Below the pieces are notes generated by a model that did no database searches, was not told where the DNA came from, and saw only the letters and a program-made list of their open reading frames with translations. This document shows, one piece after another, positions 7,115 to 14,610 of a stretch of 17,106 nucleotides of DNA. The stretch's first letter is position 1. Every line of letters begins with the position of its first letter. Made by a program: the position numbers and the translations under genes. Source of the stretch: AG41 sp036522815 (GTDB lineage: Bacteria; Gemmatimonadota; Gemmatimonadetes; Gemmatimonadales; GWC2-71-9); contig DATDFC010000061.1 in assembly GCA_036522815.1 (NCBI GenBank), positions 1 through 17,106 of the forward strand, in the 5' to 3' direction.

Positions 7115-9232
7115 CTACTTGACGAGCTCGACGACGAACGGCTGGCCGGCGAATTCGGTCTTGAGCACCCGCCGGGGAACGTCGCTGCCGACGTACATCG
7201 TGAACGGCACGCGCGACCCGGTCGCGTCGATCCGGAAGCCCTGGAACGTCCCCGCCGGAACGCTCACCGGCTCCGGGGCCCCCACTTTGAATGTGAGCAC
7301 CCTGATCGCGTTCTCGCTCGGCGTGAAAAACGTCATCGTGAACGTCTTCCCGGCGGCGAGCGGCAGGGCCGGCACGACGAACGGCACCGCATTCTCGTCG
7401 ATCGTGCCGGGCGGCAGGACCGTATCGACTTCGAACCGCTTCACGGAGCCGTCCTGCTGCGGCGCGGAGCTCGACCCTTTGACCCGACCCGCCGCGTAAA
7501 TCAGATGCGTCTCGGCCTTCTGGCCCTGCTGGGTCGTCACCTGGTCCACCTGCCGCACCGATCCGTCCGTCGGGTCGAGCACCAGCGTCGTTTGCTGCTG
7601 GAAGGCGCCGTTCCCGAGATTGCTCCGCTCCGCATAGACCAGCGAGTCTCCCGGCCGGCGCACCTCGGAGACCGTGAACCCCACCGGGTTGCCCTGGACC
7701 AGCACCCGGGCGCTGTCCGAGTGGGCCGTAAACTGTGCGGGGTCGAGCGCTACGGGGGCGGCCGTCGGATTCAGGCTGCCGGGAGTGAGCGGCTTGCCGT
7801 CGACGTCCACGAGGCGCACGGGGGCGATGGCCTTGAGCCGGTCGTACAGCCTGGCGCCGTCCCCCACGATCACGATGGTCAGCGCATGGCGCCGGAACAG
7901 CCGCGCGGCCGCGGCTCGCGCCTGCAGCGCCGTGACGGCGCTCAGCCGCTCTCGGTACAAGCGCAGGTAGTCATCCCCCAACCCGAGGAGCTTCGCGTTC
8001 GCCACTTGGGTTGCGATCTGGCTCGGCGTCTCGATCGTGAGCGGGAACGAGCCGACCAGGAACCCCTTCGCCGCCGTGAGCTCCGAATCGGGAATCAGCT
8101 CCGTTCGTACCCGGTCGATCTGATGCAGTACCTCGACGAGCGCGCTGTCCGCGACCTCGGTGCGGACCTCGGCGGTGGCCTGCCAGTAGCCCAGCCCGCG
8201 GTGCCGGCGCAGCGAGGCGTAGGCGCCGTACGTCCAGCTCTTCTGCTCACGCAGGATAAGGAACAGCCGGGAGTCCGCCCCGCCGCCAAGCACCTGCGCG
8301 GCGACGCGCCCGGCGTAATAGACCGGGTCGGTGGGTGGGATCGTCGGGTTGCCGGCCACGATATTGGCCTGCGCCGAACCCGGCCGGTGCACCAGCAGGA
8401 TGTCGGGCGCGAGACGCGTGACGGGAGCGGGCAGGGCAGGGACGGGAGCCGGCGTTCCCCGCCAGCCGGCGAACGTCTTGTCGACCAGGTCCCGAACCTG
8501 CGTATCCGTCACGTCCCCGGCGACCACGAGCAGCGCACCACCCGGCCGCAGGCGCTCGCGGGCGAACTGCGACACGTCTTCGGGCGTGACGGCGCGGTAG
8601 CTGTCGCGCGTCGGGCTGCGCCCATAGGGGTTGCGGCCATAGATCTCCTGCTCGAAGAACCGCTGCGCCACCGCGCCGGGCTGCGACAGCTGGAGCGCGA
8701 GCGCCGAGAGCGAGCGCGTGCGGGCCAGCTCGAGCTCGCTCGTCGGGAACGACGAGTGCAGCGTCACGTCCCCCAGCAGGTCGAACACGAGCTCGAGCTG
8801 GTCGCTCAGGGCGTCGGCCGAGATCGTGAGGAAATCCTCGGACGAGCTCGCCGACAGGTGCCCCCCCACGCCCTCGATGGTCGCGGCGATCTGCTCCGCG
8901 GAGCGTGTCGCGGTGCCCTTGGAGAGGAGCTCGGCGGCGAGCTCGGAGAGTCCCTCCTTGCCGGCCGGGTCGACGATGCCCCCCGCCCGGAATGCGAGAC
9001 TCACCGAAACGACAGGCTGCTCATGGTGCTCGATCACGACGAGCGCGAGCCCGTTGGGCAGCGTCGTCTCTTTGAAGGGCGGAAACCGAACGGGGGCGAG
9101 CCGCGTGGGCTTGGGGGCCGTGGTGGGGAACCCTTGGGCGGACAGGCGGACGGCCCGACCGGCGGACAGAAGGACCCCCGTCAACGCGAGCACGGTCCAC
9201 CCGTCCGCCCGTCCGCCCGTCCGTCGTCTCAT
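7115..9232 (-). CDS. M16 peptidase-like subunit without HxxEH, DUF3108-like C-terminus
   Basis: A 705-residue exported protein. An N-terminal signal (WTVLALTGVLLSAG, then SAQG) is followed by M16 halves at about residues 45-255 and 270-470. Where active M16 enzymes have HxxEH, this one reads EGLSELAAE: the ligands are Glu97, Ala100 and Glu101. The second half keeps the GGGADSRLFLILRE...WTYG segment that partner subunits use (Arg328, Tyr335). Residues from about 495 to 705 form an extra domain resembling the free protein at 10615-11370. The ATG overlaps the previous stop as ATGA, and GGGAG lies 8 nt before it. Known M16 pairs put one active and one inactive subunit in a heterodimer, and this order fits that exactly. 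Confidence 0.9.
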   Translation of the reverse strand: MRRRTGGRADGWTVLALTGVLLSAGRAVRLSAQGFPTTAPKPTRLAPVRFPPFKETTLPNGLALVVIEHHEQPVVSVSLAFRAGGIVDPAGKEGLSELAAELLSKGTATRSAEQIAATIEGVGGHLSASSSEDFLTISADALSDQLELVFDLLGDVTLHSSFPTSELELARTRSLSALALQLSQPGAVAQRFFEQEIYGRNPYGRSPTRDSYRAVTPEDVSQFARERLRPGGALLVVAGDVTDTQVRDLVDKTFAGWRGTPAPVPALPAPVTRLAPDILLVHRPGSAQANIVAGNPTIPPTDPVYYAGRVAAQVLGGGADSRLFLILREQKSWTYGAYASLRRHRGLGYWQATAEVRTEVADSALVEVLHQIDRVRTELIPDSELTAAKGFLVGSFPLTIETPSQIATQVANAKLLGLGDDYLRLYRERLSAVTALQARAAAARLFRRHALTIVIVGDGARLYDRLKAIAPVRLVDVDGKPLTPGSLNPTAAPVALDPAQFTAHSDSARVLVQGNPVGFTVSEVRRPGDSLVYAERSNLGNGAFQQQTTLVLDPTDGSVRQVDQVTTQQGQKAETHLIYAAGRVKGSSSAPQQDGSVKRFEVDTVLPPGTIDENAVPFVVPALPLAAGKTFTMTFFTPSENAIRVLTFKVGAPEPVSVPAGTFQGFRIDATGSRVPFTMYVGSDVPRRVLKTEFAGQPFVVELVK
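9201..9224. repeat. Three copies of an 8-bp unit in the M16 signal-peptide codons
   Basis: CCGTCCGC occurs at 9201-9208 and 9209-9216, and CCGTCCGT at 9217-9224, just inside the start of the inactive M16 gene (ATG at 9232). The complementary motif GGCGGAC recurs three times at about 9138-9169, so the mRNA could fold back here. Eight is not a multiple of three, so copy-number change would shift the frame. Confidence 0.7.
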
Positions 9233-10602
9233 TGCGCTGCTCCCGCCGTGGCGGGCTTCACGATGATCACGAGCGCGTTCGCCGGATCGAGATACTTGCC
9301 CGCCACCCGCCGGATGTCGTCGGCGGTGACCGCGAGGAAGCGGTCCAGGTCGCTGTTGATCTCGGCCACGGACGCGTGGAACATGTCGTAGTGCTGCAGC
9401 TCTTCCGCCCGGCCGAGCGTCGTCTCGCGGCCGTGAATGAACCCCGCGCGGAACGTGTTCTTCGCCTTGGTGAGCTCCTCGCTCGTGACGCTGGTGGCCC
9501 GCAGGCTGTCGAGCTGCGCCGTGAGCAGTGTATCGAGCCTGAGCGGATCCACGCCCTGGTTGGCGATAGCCAGCGCCAGCAGCACGCCGGGCCCGCGGCG
9601 CGAATCGAACGGGTTCATGGCCACCTGCGTGCCGAGCGCCGCCTTCTCGCGTCGTACGACGGCCACGTTGAGGCGTGAGCTCTCGCCCTCTCCGAGGATC
9701 ACGTTCAGCAGCTCGAGCGCCGGCGTGTCGGGATCGGCGTGCGGCGGCACGCGGTAGATATGGATCACGGCCGGCAGATTGGCGTGCGCGTCGCTGACCT
9801 CGCGCCGCGCGGCGCCCGGCCCCAGCCGGCTGACGCAGCTCACGGGGGGCGGGTCCGGGTGCCGCGGAATCTCGCCGAAGTACTGGTTGACGAAGCGGCG
9901 CAGCTCGAGCGGACGGAAGTCGCCCACCACGACGAGGGTGGCGTTGTTGGGGGCGTAGTACGTGTCGAAGAAGGCCTTGACGTCGGAGAGCTGTGCGGCG
10001 TTCAGGTCGTCGATCGATCCGATGACGGTGTGGGCGTACGCGAAGCAGCCGGCGCTGTCGAACGGCCAGGTCATGCCGTCGATGAACGCCGACGCGTACG
10101 GCTGGTTGTCGACCCGCAGCCGGCGCTCCTCCTTCACGGTCTCGCGCTGGTTGTGGAAGTTCTCGTCGGTGATGGCGAGCGAGCGCATGCGGTCCGCCTC
10201 GAGCCACAGCGCCAGGTTGAGGCGGTTCGAGGGAATCGTTTCATAGTAGTTCGTGCGGTCCTCCGCGGTGCTGCCGTTCTCCGTGCCGCCGGCGCGCGAA
10301 ATCAGCTGGAAGTGCTCGCCTTTCTTCACGTGGGCGGAGCCCTCGAACATCATGTGCTCGAACAGGTGCGCGAATCCCGAGCGACCGGGCCGCTCGTTGC
10401 GCGAGCCGGCGTTGTACCACACATCGACCGACACGATCGGCGTCGAATGATCCTCGGAGTAGAGCACGTGCAGTCCGTTGGGCAGCGTGAACGCCTCGTA
10501 GGGGATCCGGCCGGCCTGAGCCGCCGCCGGGGGAGCGAGGCACACGCCGCATGCGAGCCATGCGCCCAGGACGCATACCGCACCCATCGGGCCATTACCC
10601 AT
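9229..10602 (-). CDS. M16 zinc peptidase, active subunit (pitrilysin/processing-peptidase family)
   Basis: Zinc metallopeptidase of 457 residues with an N-terminal signal peptide ending near APPAAAQA. The inverted zinc motif is intact: FAHLFEHMMF with His79, Glu82 and His83, and a downstream Glu in ETVKEERR (Glu158 or Glu159, about 75 residues later as the family requires). The second half (about 255-450) has the inactive-domain fold features, GEGESSRLN among them. GAGGGG lies 8 nt before the ATG at 10602, overlapping the previous stop codon. The next gene starts inside this one's stop (ATGA), and such coupling suits subunits made in equal amounts. Location is probably periplasmic. Confidence 0.95.
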   Translation of the reverse strand: MGNGPMGAVCVLGAWLACGVCLAPPAAAQAGRIPYEAFTLPNGLHVLYSEDHSTPIVSVDVWYNAGSRNERPGRSGFAHLFEHMMFEGSAHVKKGEHFQLISRAGGTENGSTAEDRTNYYETIPSNRLNLALWLEADRMRSLAITDENFHNQRETVKEERRLRVDNQPYASAFIDGMTWPFDSAGCFAYAHTVIGSIDDLNAAQLSDVKAFFDTYYAPNNATLVVVGDFRPLELRRFVNQYFGEIPRHPDPPPVSCVSRLGPGAARREVSDAHANLPAVIHIYRVPPHADPDTPALELLNVILGEGESSRLNVAVVRREKAALGTQVAMNPFDSRRGPGVLLALAIANQGVDPLRLDTLLTAQLDSLRATSVTSEELTKAKNTFRAGFIHGRETTLGRAEELQHYDMFHASVAEINSDLDRFLAVTADDIRRVAGKYLDPANALVIIVKPATAGAAQ

Positions 10603-10614
10603 GGATCAATCCCC

Positions 10615-11370
10615 TCACTCGGACTCGGGCGCGGGAACCACCGGCCCCGAGTGCACCAGCTCGAACGCGAACACTCCGTCCAGCGTCTCGCCCTTCACGA
10701 CGCGCCGCGGTGTGGAGCGGGTCGCAAAGATGCGAAAGTTGCCGCTCTTCAACGGTTGGACGTCGAATCGGCCCGCCGGCACTCGGATCGTGGTCGGCGG
10801 CTCGGCCACGAAGCTCAGGATGGTGATCGAGTCGGTGAACTCCTTGTACGCCGGGACGCCGATCGAGTCCCCGGGGGCGAGGGTGGTCACCGCCCCCGCG
10901 ATGAACACGTAGTCGCCGAGCACCGTACCCGGCGCGAACGGCCGGCTCACGGGAATGATCTTCACCTCGCCGCTTTTCGTGCCGATGCGGCGCCGACCCG
11001 AGATCTCACCGTGCCGCACTTCGAGGTCGTGCTCCATCATCACGGTATCGCTCGTCGGCGAGAACAGGTCGATGCGGTGGAACGTCGAGAGGGGGGCGCC
11101 CGTGAGCCGGTCGAGCACCACGCGCTCCCGCTCTTCTTCGACCGGCCGGAATTCCGAGCGCGCGGTGTACACGAGCTGCTGCGTCATTTCGAGCGGCCGG
11201 ATCTCGAACTGCCACACGGCCCAGCCGCGCTCCGCGCCGCGGAAATGGAACACGAACGAATCCCGCGTCGCCGGAACGGCGGCGAAATCGAAATGGAGCG
11301 ATGGGGAACCGGAGCCTTGCGCGGCGGCCAACGCCGGACTAGCGAGCGACAGGAAACAAAGCCAGCGCAT
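10615..11370 (-). CDS. DUF3108-like exported protein
   Basis: A 251-residue protein with a short signal peptide (MRWLCFLSLASPALAAAQ). The body is beta-rich with no evident catalytic motif. Landmarks are VVLDRLTGAPLSTFHRIDLF, TIRVPAGRFDVQPL and STPRRVVKGETLDGVFAFELV. The last two recur in the C-terminal domain of the inactive M16 protein as VSVPAGTFQGFRI and DVPRRVLKTEFAGQPFVVELV. DUF3108 proteins are envelope beta-barrel-like proteins of unknown function; I rest the name on these motifs, so it could be a related family. Its start lies 32 nt inside the upstream amidohydrolase gene, an unusually long overlap that the clear signal peptide supports. Confidence 0.75.
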   Translation of the reverse strand: MRWLCFLSLASPALAAAQGSGSPSLHFDFAAVPATRDSFVFHFRGAERGWAVWQFEIRPLEMTQQLVYTARSEFRPVEEERERVVLDRLTGAPLSTFHRIDLFSPTSDTVMMEHDLEVRHGEISGRRRIGTKSGEVKIIPVSRPFAPGTVLGDYVFIAGAVTTLAPGDSIGVPAYKEFTDSITILSFVAEPPTTIRVPAGRFDVQPLKSGNFRIFATRSTPRRVVKGETLDGVFAFELVHSGPVVPAPESE

Positions 11371-12202
11371 TGGTCTCGAGAATGGCCTTCTTGTGCGGGT
11401 CGCTCAGCGACAGCGCCAGAAACTGATCGATGTTCACGCGCATGTCCTTCACCCCCGGGCTCGGCCAGTCCGTGCCCCACACGACCCGGTCCGCCAGCTC
11501 CGAGAGACGCGGAAAGTACTGCAACAGGCGCGCGGGCGGTATCCCGGAGACGTCGAGCCAGACCCGGGGATGACGCCGCAGCACGAAGAACGCCTCCTCC
11601 ATGTAGAGCGGCCGCCCGCCATGGGCCATCACGATCGTCAGGTCAGGAAAGTCGATCGCGACGTCGTCGAGCTCGAGCGGATTGCCGTACTTGGAACGCG
11701 CGCCCGGGAAAATGCTCGTGCCCGTGTGGATCATCACGGGCAGGCCGCGCTCTTCGCAGCGCTTGTAAATGTCCCCCAACGCCGTGAGGCCGTCGCTGTA
11801 GGCGTTCGCCGGAAACAGCTGGTGCGGGGGATGGATCTTCACGAGCCGGATCCCCAGGTCCACCAGGCGATCCACGTCGCCCGCGGGATCGCGCGTGAAG
11901 CGCGGGTGCACGCCGCCGTACGGGAGCAGGCGCTCGGGGTTGGCGCCGGCATACTTGGCGGAAAAGGCGTTCGCCGCATCGGTGAAGCCCATCACGTCGG
12001 GCGAGGGGTAATTGACGAGCCCCACGCGCCACACGCCGGCGCGGTCCATCACCTCGAGCAGCGCCTTGGGATCCTCCATGACCTGAATCATGCGGTCGCG
12101 ATCCACGTCCGGGCCGCGCCACATGACCGCGAGCGCCGCGGGCTTGAGCTCGCGCCACGGCTGGACGTGGACGTGGACGTCGGTGATCGCAGGGGAGGCC
12201 AT
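11339..12202 (-). CDS. Amidohydrolase_2-type TIM-barrel hydrolase
   Basis: A 287-residue hydrolase of the amidohydrolase_2 (ACMSD-like, COG2159) family, with all metal and catalytic positions visible. These are DVHVH at 8-12 (Asp8, His10, His12), KIHP with His124, MIHTG with His159, AHGG with His194, and GTDWPSPG with Asp245. No signal peptide is present, so it is cytoplasmic, unlike the exported proteins after it. It heads the operon. The ATG at 12202 has no Shine-Dalgarno, and a promoter candidate is placed for an almost leaderless mRNA. Members act as decarboxylases or lactonases/hydrolases; which one is not readable here. Confidence 0.9.
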   Translation of the reverse strand: MASPAITDVHVHVQPWRELKPAALAVMWRGPDVDRDRMIQVMEDPKALLEVMDRAGVWRVGLVNYPSPDVMGFTDAANAFSAKYAGANPERLLPYGGVHPRFTRDPAGDVDRLVDLGIRLVKIHPPHQLFPANAYSDGLTALGDIYKRCEERGLPVMIHTGTSIFPGARSKYGNPLELDDVAIDFPDLTIVMAHGGRPLYMEEAFFVLRRHPRVWLDVSGIPPARLLQYFPRLSELADRVVWGTDWPSPGVKDMRVNIDQFLALSLSDPHKKAILETNALALFPVAR

Positions 12203-12424
12203 GGGGCGAAGAAGCTACCGCCCGGTGGGTGCGCCCTCAACCGCACCGCAGTCTATGGCCGTGCACCGCTGAGGAGCCGCGACAGGGGGTGGCGCGATCG
12301 CCACACTCCACCGCCGTCCGCGTTCCGGCGAGTCCGCTGCCGGGCCCCAGCAAGCGAGGTGCGGGTTTTGCCGCTGCCACGATGCACGTCGACCACACCC
12401 TTCCACAGCGACGGAGGCCGGCTC
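12203..12424. other. Divergent intergenic region with an inverted repeat
   Basis: These 222 nt separate the minus-strand operon from the plus-strand lipoprotein genes. They contain the operon promoter (12212-12240) and an inverted repeat, GTGGCG (12289-12294) and CGCCAC (12299-12304) around CGAT, that could be an operator or a hairpin. I find no convincing -35/-10 pair for the plus-strand gene. Its Shine-Dalgarno GGAGG is at 12413-12417. Confidence 0.5.
12212..12240 (-). promoter_or_regulatory. Promoter of the six-gene peptidase/amidohydrolase operon
   Basis: Read on the minus strand, TTGAGG (12240-12235), a 17-nt spacer and TAGCTT (12217-12212) lie just before the ATG at 12202. The predicted start is near 12205, giving a leader of about 3 nt. 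The gene lacks a Shine-Dalgarno, in line with leaderless translation. Confidence 0.6.
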
Positions 12425-13852
12425 ATGCGAATCCCCATCGTGGTAGGCTCGATCCTACTCCTGGCGTCGTGCGAAACCCGCATCGCGCCCTCACCACCCG
12501 CGCGGCCCAACGGCAGCGCGGCGGCCACGGTGAGCGGAGCAGGGTTCACGTTCGAAAACTTCGAGCTGGGTGCCGCGCCGGGCACGGTGTGCCCCGGCCC
12601 CTCGGGCTGCAGCAACGGCGCCGCGGAGCCCGCGATTCGCGCCGATGCGACCGGCACCTTCTATGTCTCCTCGGAGCTCGGCCTGTCCGCCGGCACCCTC
12701 GCCTGGAAGTCCACTGACGGCGGGCTGCATTACACGGCGCTGACTTCGCCGAACCAGATCTCCCAGGCGGCCGGGGGCATCGCCACCGGGGGCGGGGACA
12801 CCGACCTCGGCGTCGCCCCGCAGGCGAACGCCAACGGAATCCACAACGTCTACGTGGCGAGCCTCAGCCTCGCGAATGTCACGGTGAGCACCAGTCAGGA
12901 CGGCGGGCAGACCTGGACCAAGAACGTCCTCAGCGCCACCATTCCGGGCGACGACCGCGAGTGGATCGCCGCCGATCAGGCGACCAAAGTCTGCATCTCG
13001 TACCACGACATCGTGACGTTCAACATCGACGTGAACTGCAGCGTCGACGCGGGTGCCAGCTTCACGCAGCTGGGGTCGGCGATCGACGCCGCGCACGTGT
13101 TCCTGTTGGAAGACAACTCGACGGGCAACCTGGTGATCGACCCGAACTCCCACGTTATTTACCAGGTGTTCAGCGGGATCGCGAACGCCACCGAGGCCGT
13201 GTTGCCCACGTCCTTCCACGCCGTCTGGATCGGCGTCTCGCGCGACGGCGGTAAGAGCTTCACCGACCATGCCGTGTATGTGAATCCGAACACCTCGGTC
13301 TCGTACGGCCACCAGTTCATCAACGCCACGGTCGACCGGGCCGGGACCGTGTACGTCGTGTATACCGACGACCACAACGTCTTCTACAGCTTCTCGACGG
13401 ACGGCGGGGACAGCTGGACCGGACCGATCCAGGTGAACCAGGCGCCGTCTGCCACCGCGATCATGCCGTGGAGCGTGGCCTGCGACCCGGGCCAGCTGAA
13501 CATCGTGTGGTACGGGACATCGTTCTTCGACGGGAAGACGACTCCGGACAACTATCCGGCGTCGGCGGCGTGGTACGTGTACTTCGCTCAGAACCGCACT
13601 GCAACGGTGGCCGGCAGCTCGTTCACGCAGCTCGCGGCGAGCCCGGCCGTCCACTTTGGTGGCGTGTGCGAGGGAGGCGTGACGTGCACCGGCAACCGGG
13701 ACCTGTTCGATGACTTCGGCATCGCGGCGAGCCCGACGACCGGCCTGGCCTCTATCGTCTACAGCGACGACCAGCCCGGAAACGTCGGGCAGGATGACCA
13801 CACCGCCATCGCGACGCAGACGGCGGGTCCGGCAATCTGTACGGGCCCCTGA
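12425..13852 (+). CDS. Asp-box (BNR) beta-propeller lipoprotein
   Basis: A 475-residue lipoprotein of the sialidase-like/BNR-repeat superfamily. The signal PIVVGSILLLASC has a perfect lipobox with Cys16. Five Asp-box motifs (S-x-D-x-G-x-x-W/F/Y) sit at about residues 96, 157, 206, 272 and 324, which fits a six- or seven-bladed propeller. I see no sialidase arginine triad or FRIP motif, so a true sialidase activity is not supported; a binding or structural surface protein is as likely. Several cysteines (56, 62, 190, 205, 353, 415, 421, 472) may form disulphides. GGAGG lies 7 nt before the ATG. The next gene follows after 119 nt containing a strong hairpin. Confidence 0.85.
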   Translation: MRIPIVVGSILLLASCETRIAPSPPARPNGSAAATVSGAGFTFENFELGAAPGTVCPGPSGCSNGAAEPAIRADATGTFYVSSELGLSAGTLAWKSTDGGLHYTALTSPNQISQAAGGIATGGGDTDLGVAPQANANGIHNVYVASLSLANVTVSTSQDGGQTWTKNVLSATIPGDDREWIAADQATKVCISYHDIVTFNIDVNCSVDAGASFTQLGSAIDAAHVFLLEDNSTGNLVIDPNSHVIYQVFSGIANATEAVLPTSFHAVWIGVSRDGGKSFTDHAVYVNPNTSVSYGHQFINATVDRAGTVYVVYTDDHNVFYSFSTDGGDSWTGPIQVNQAPSATAIMPWSVACDPGQLNIVWYGTSFFDGKTTPDNYPASAAWYVYFAQNRTATVAGSSFTQLAASPAVHFGGVCEGGVTCTGNRDLFDDFGIAASPTTGLASIVYSDDQPGNVGQDDHTAIATQTAGPAICTGP

Positions 13853-13899
13853 GCGGAGCGGAGGGATTCGCCCTCATCGGCACCCTCGCAATGTGACGC

Positions 13900-13944
13900 A
13901 TACCCCCGGCGCCAGGGTATCCCCTCCGGATACCCTGGATCGCC
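13900..13944 (+). terminator. Strong hairpin after the propeller gene, with a competing pairing
   Basis: A perfect 11-bp stem, 13912-13922 with 13928-13938, has a 5-nt loop and extends through GGCG (13908-13911) with CGCC (13941-13944) past a 2-nt bulge. No T run follows, so it may be a U-poor terminator or an RNA-stabilising element. Part of its left arm (GGGTAT, 13915-13920) can instead pair with ATACCC at 13900-13905, which is the layout of an attenuator. Confidence 0.55.
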
Positions 13945-13971
13945 AAGGGTGGCTCCCCTCGGGGTGACCTT

Positions 13972-14610
13972 GTGACCGTTCGAGTGACGACGCTCGGCCT
14001 GACAGTGCTCGCGCTCAGCATCGCGGCGTGCGGCGTAGTCGACCCCGCCGATCCGCCGAGTATCGCCGGCCGGTATGACCTCGTGGCCGTGAATGACGCG
14101 GTTCTGCCCTGTTGTGCCCAAGTCGACTCCACCGGCACCAGGGTCACGTTCGTGGGAGGGAGCCTGACACTCGACGCGGCTTCGCCCGAGCCGTTCGTCG
14201 CCACGCCCGCCGGGGAGCTGCCGAAGTCCTGCGTCTTCGCGATACCCAACGGTGCCCACGTGGACACCAGTGGCGTGGTCACCCTCCCCGACAGCACCAA
14301 GTACCGCCTTCCGAGGTGCCCGGAGCTGCACCACGCCGCCTACACCCTCGTCATCACGCGCCGTTACGACGACCCGGCGGGCGGCTCGCAAACGCTGTCG
14401 GCCACGGCCTCCGGCACATACGCGTGGACCGAGGCAGGGGACCACGCCGGGTTGATCGCGCTCCTGAATGGCAACTTGACAGGTGCGGTGACACATTCGC
14501 CGGGAGGCGTGGAAGTCTTGGTCGGCCAGTCGCATTTCGGCCGGGGGCCGGCCCTGACGCCCTCCGATCCCGAGTACCGCTTCCTCCGGTCGGTTCAAGA
14601 CCAGCGGTAG
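13972..14610 (+). CDS. Putative lipoprotein of unknown function
   Basis: A 212-residue lipoprotein; I do not recognise the family. The GTG at 13972 follows GGGGTGA, and the signal TLGLTVLALSIAAC ends in a good lipobox with Cys20. The mature part opens SIAGRYDLVAVNDAVLPCC and alternates short beta-type stretches (VTFVGGSLTLDAA, YTLVITRRYDD, ASGTYAW), suggesting a small beta-barrel such as a lipocalin-like fold. Five cysteines follow the lipidated one (14 residues span the first three). The last 16 bases overlap, on opposite strands, the end of the convergent dehydrogenase gene. It may be co-transcribed with the propeller lipoprotein. Confidence 0.8.
   Translation: MTVRVTTLGLTVLALSIAACGVVDPADPPSIAGRYDLVAVNDAVLPCCAQVDSTGTRVTFVGGSLTLDAASPEPFVATPAGELPKSCVFAIPNGAHVDTSGVVTLPDSTKYRLPRCPELHHAAYTLVITRRYDDPAGGSQTLSATASGTYAWTEAGDHAGLIALLNGNLTGAVTHSPGGVEVLVGQSHFGRGPALTPSDPEYRFLRSVQDQR

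Noticed and set aside
6968..9391. 807-codon plus-strand frame
   Set aside because: It lies opposite the amidohydrolase and M16 genes, which have signal peptides, motifs and Shine-Dalgarno sites. The translation is low-complexity Arg/Glu/Gly-rich text.
9233..10207. N-terminal extension of the inactive M16 protein
   Set aside because: It would run through the active M16 gene in another frame. The ATG at 9232 starts a signal peptide and overlaps the previous stop.
9739..11787. 682-codon plus-strand frame
   Set aside because: Antisense to the active M16, DUF3108-like and amidohydrolase_2 genes; no recognisable domain.
12168..12183. Short GGACGT direct repeats near the start of the amidohydrolase_2 gene
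   Set aside because: They encode the DVHVHV metal motif, so codon content explains them.
12491..13801. 436-codon minus-strand frame
   Set aside because: Antisense to the Asp-box lipoprotein, whose five repeats and lipobox decide the coding strand.
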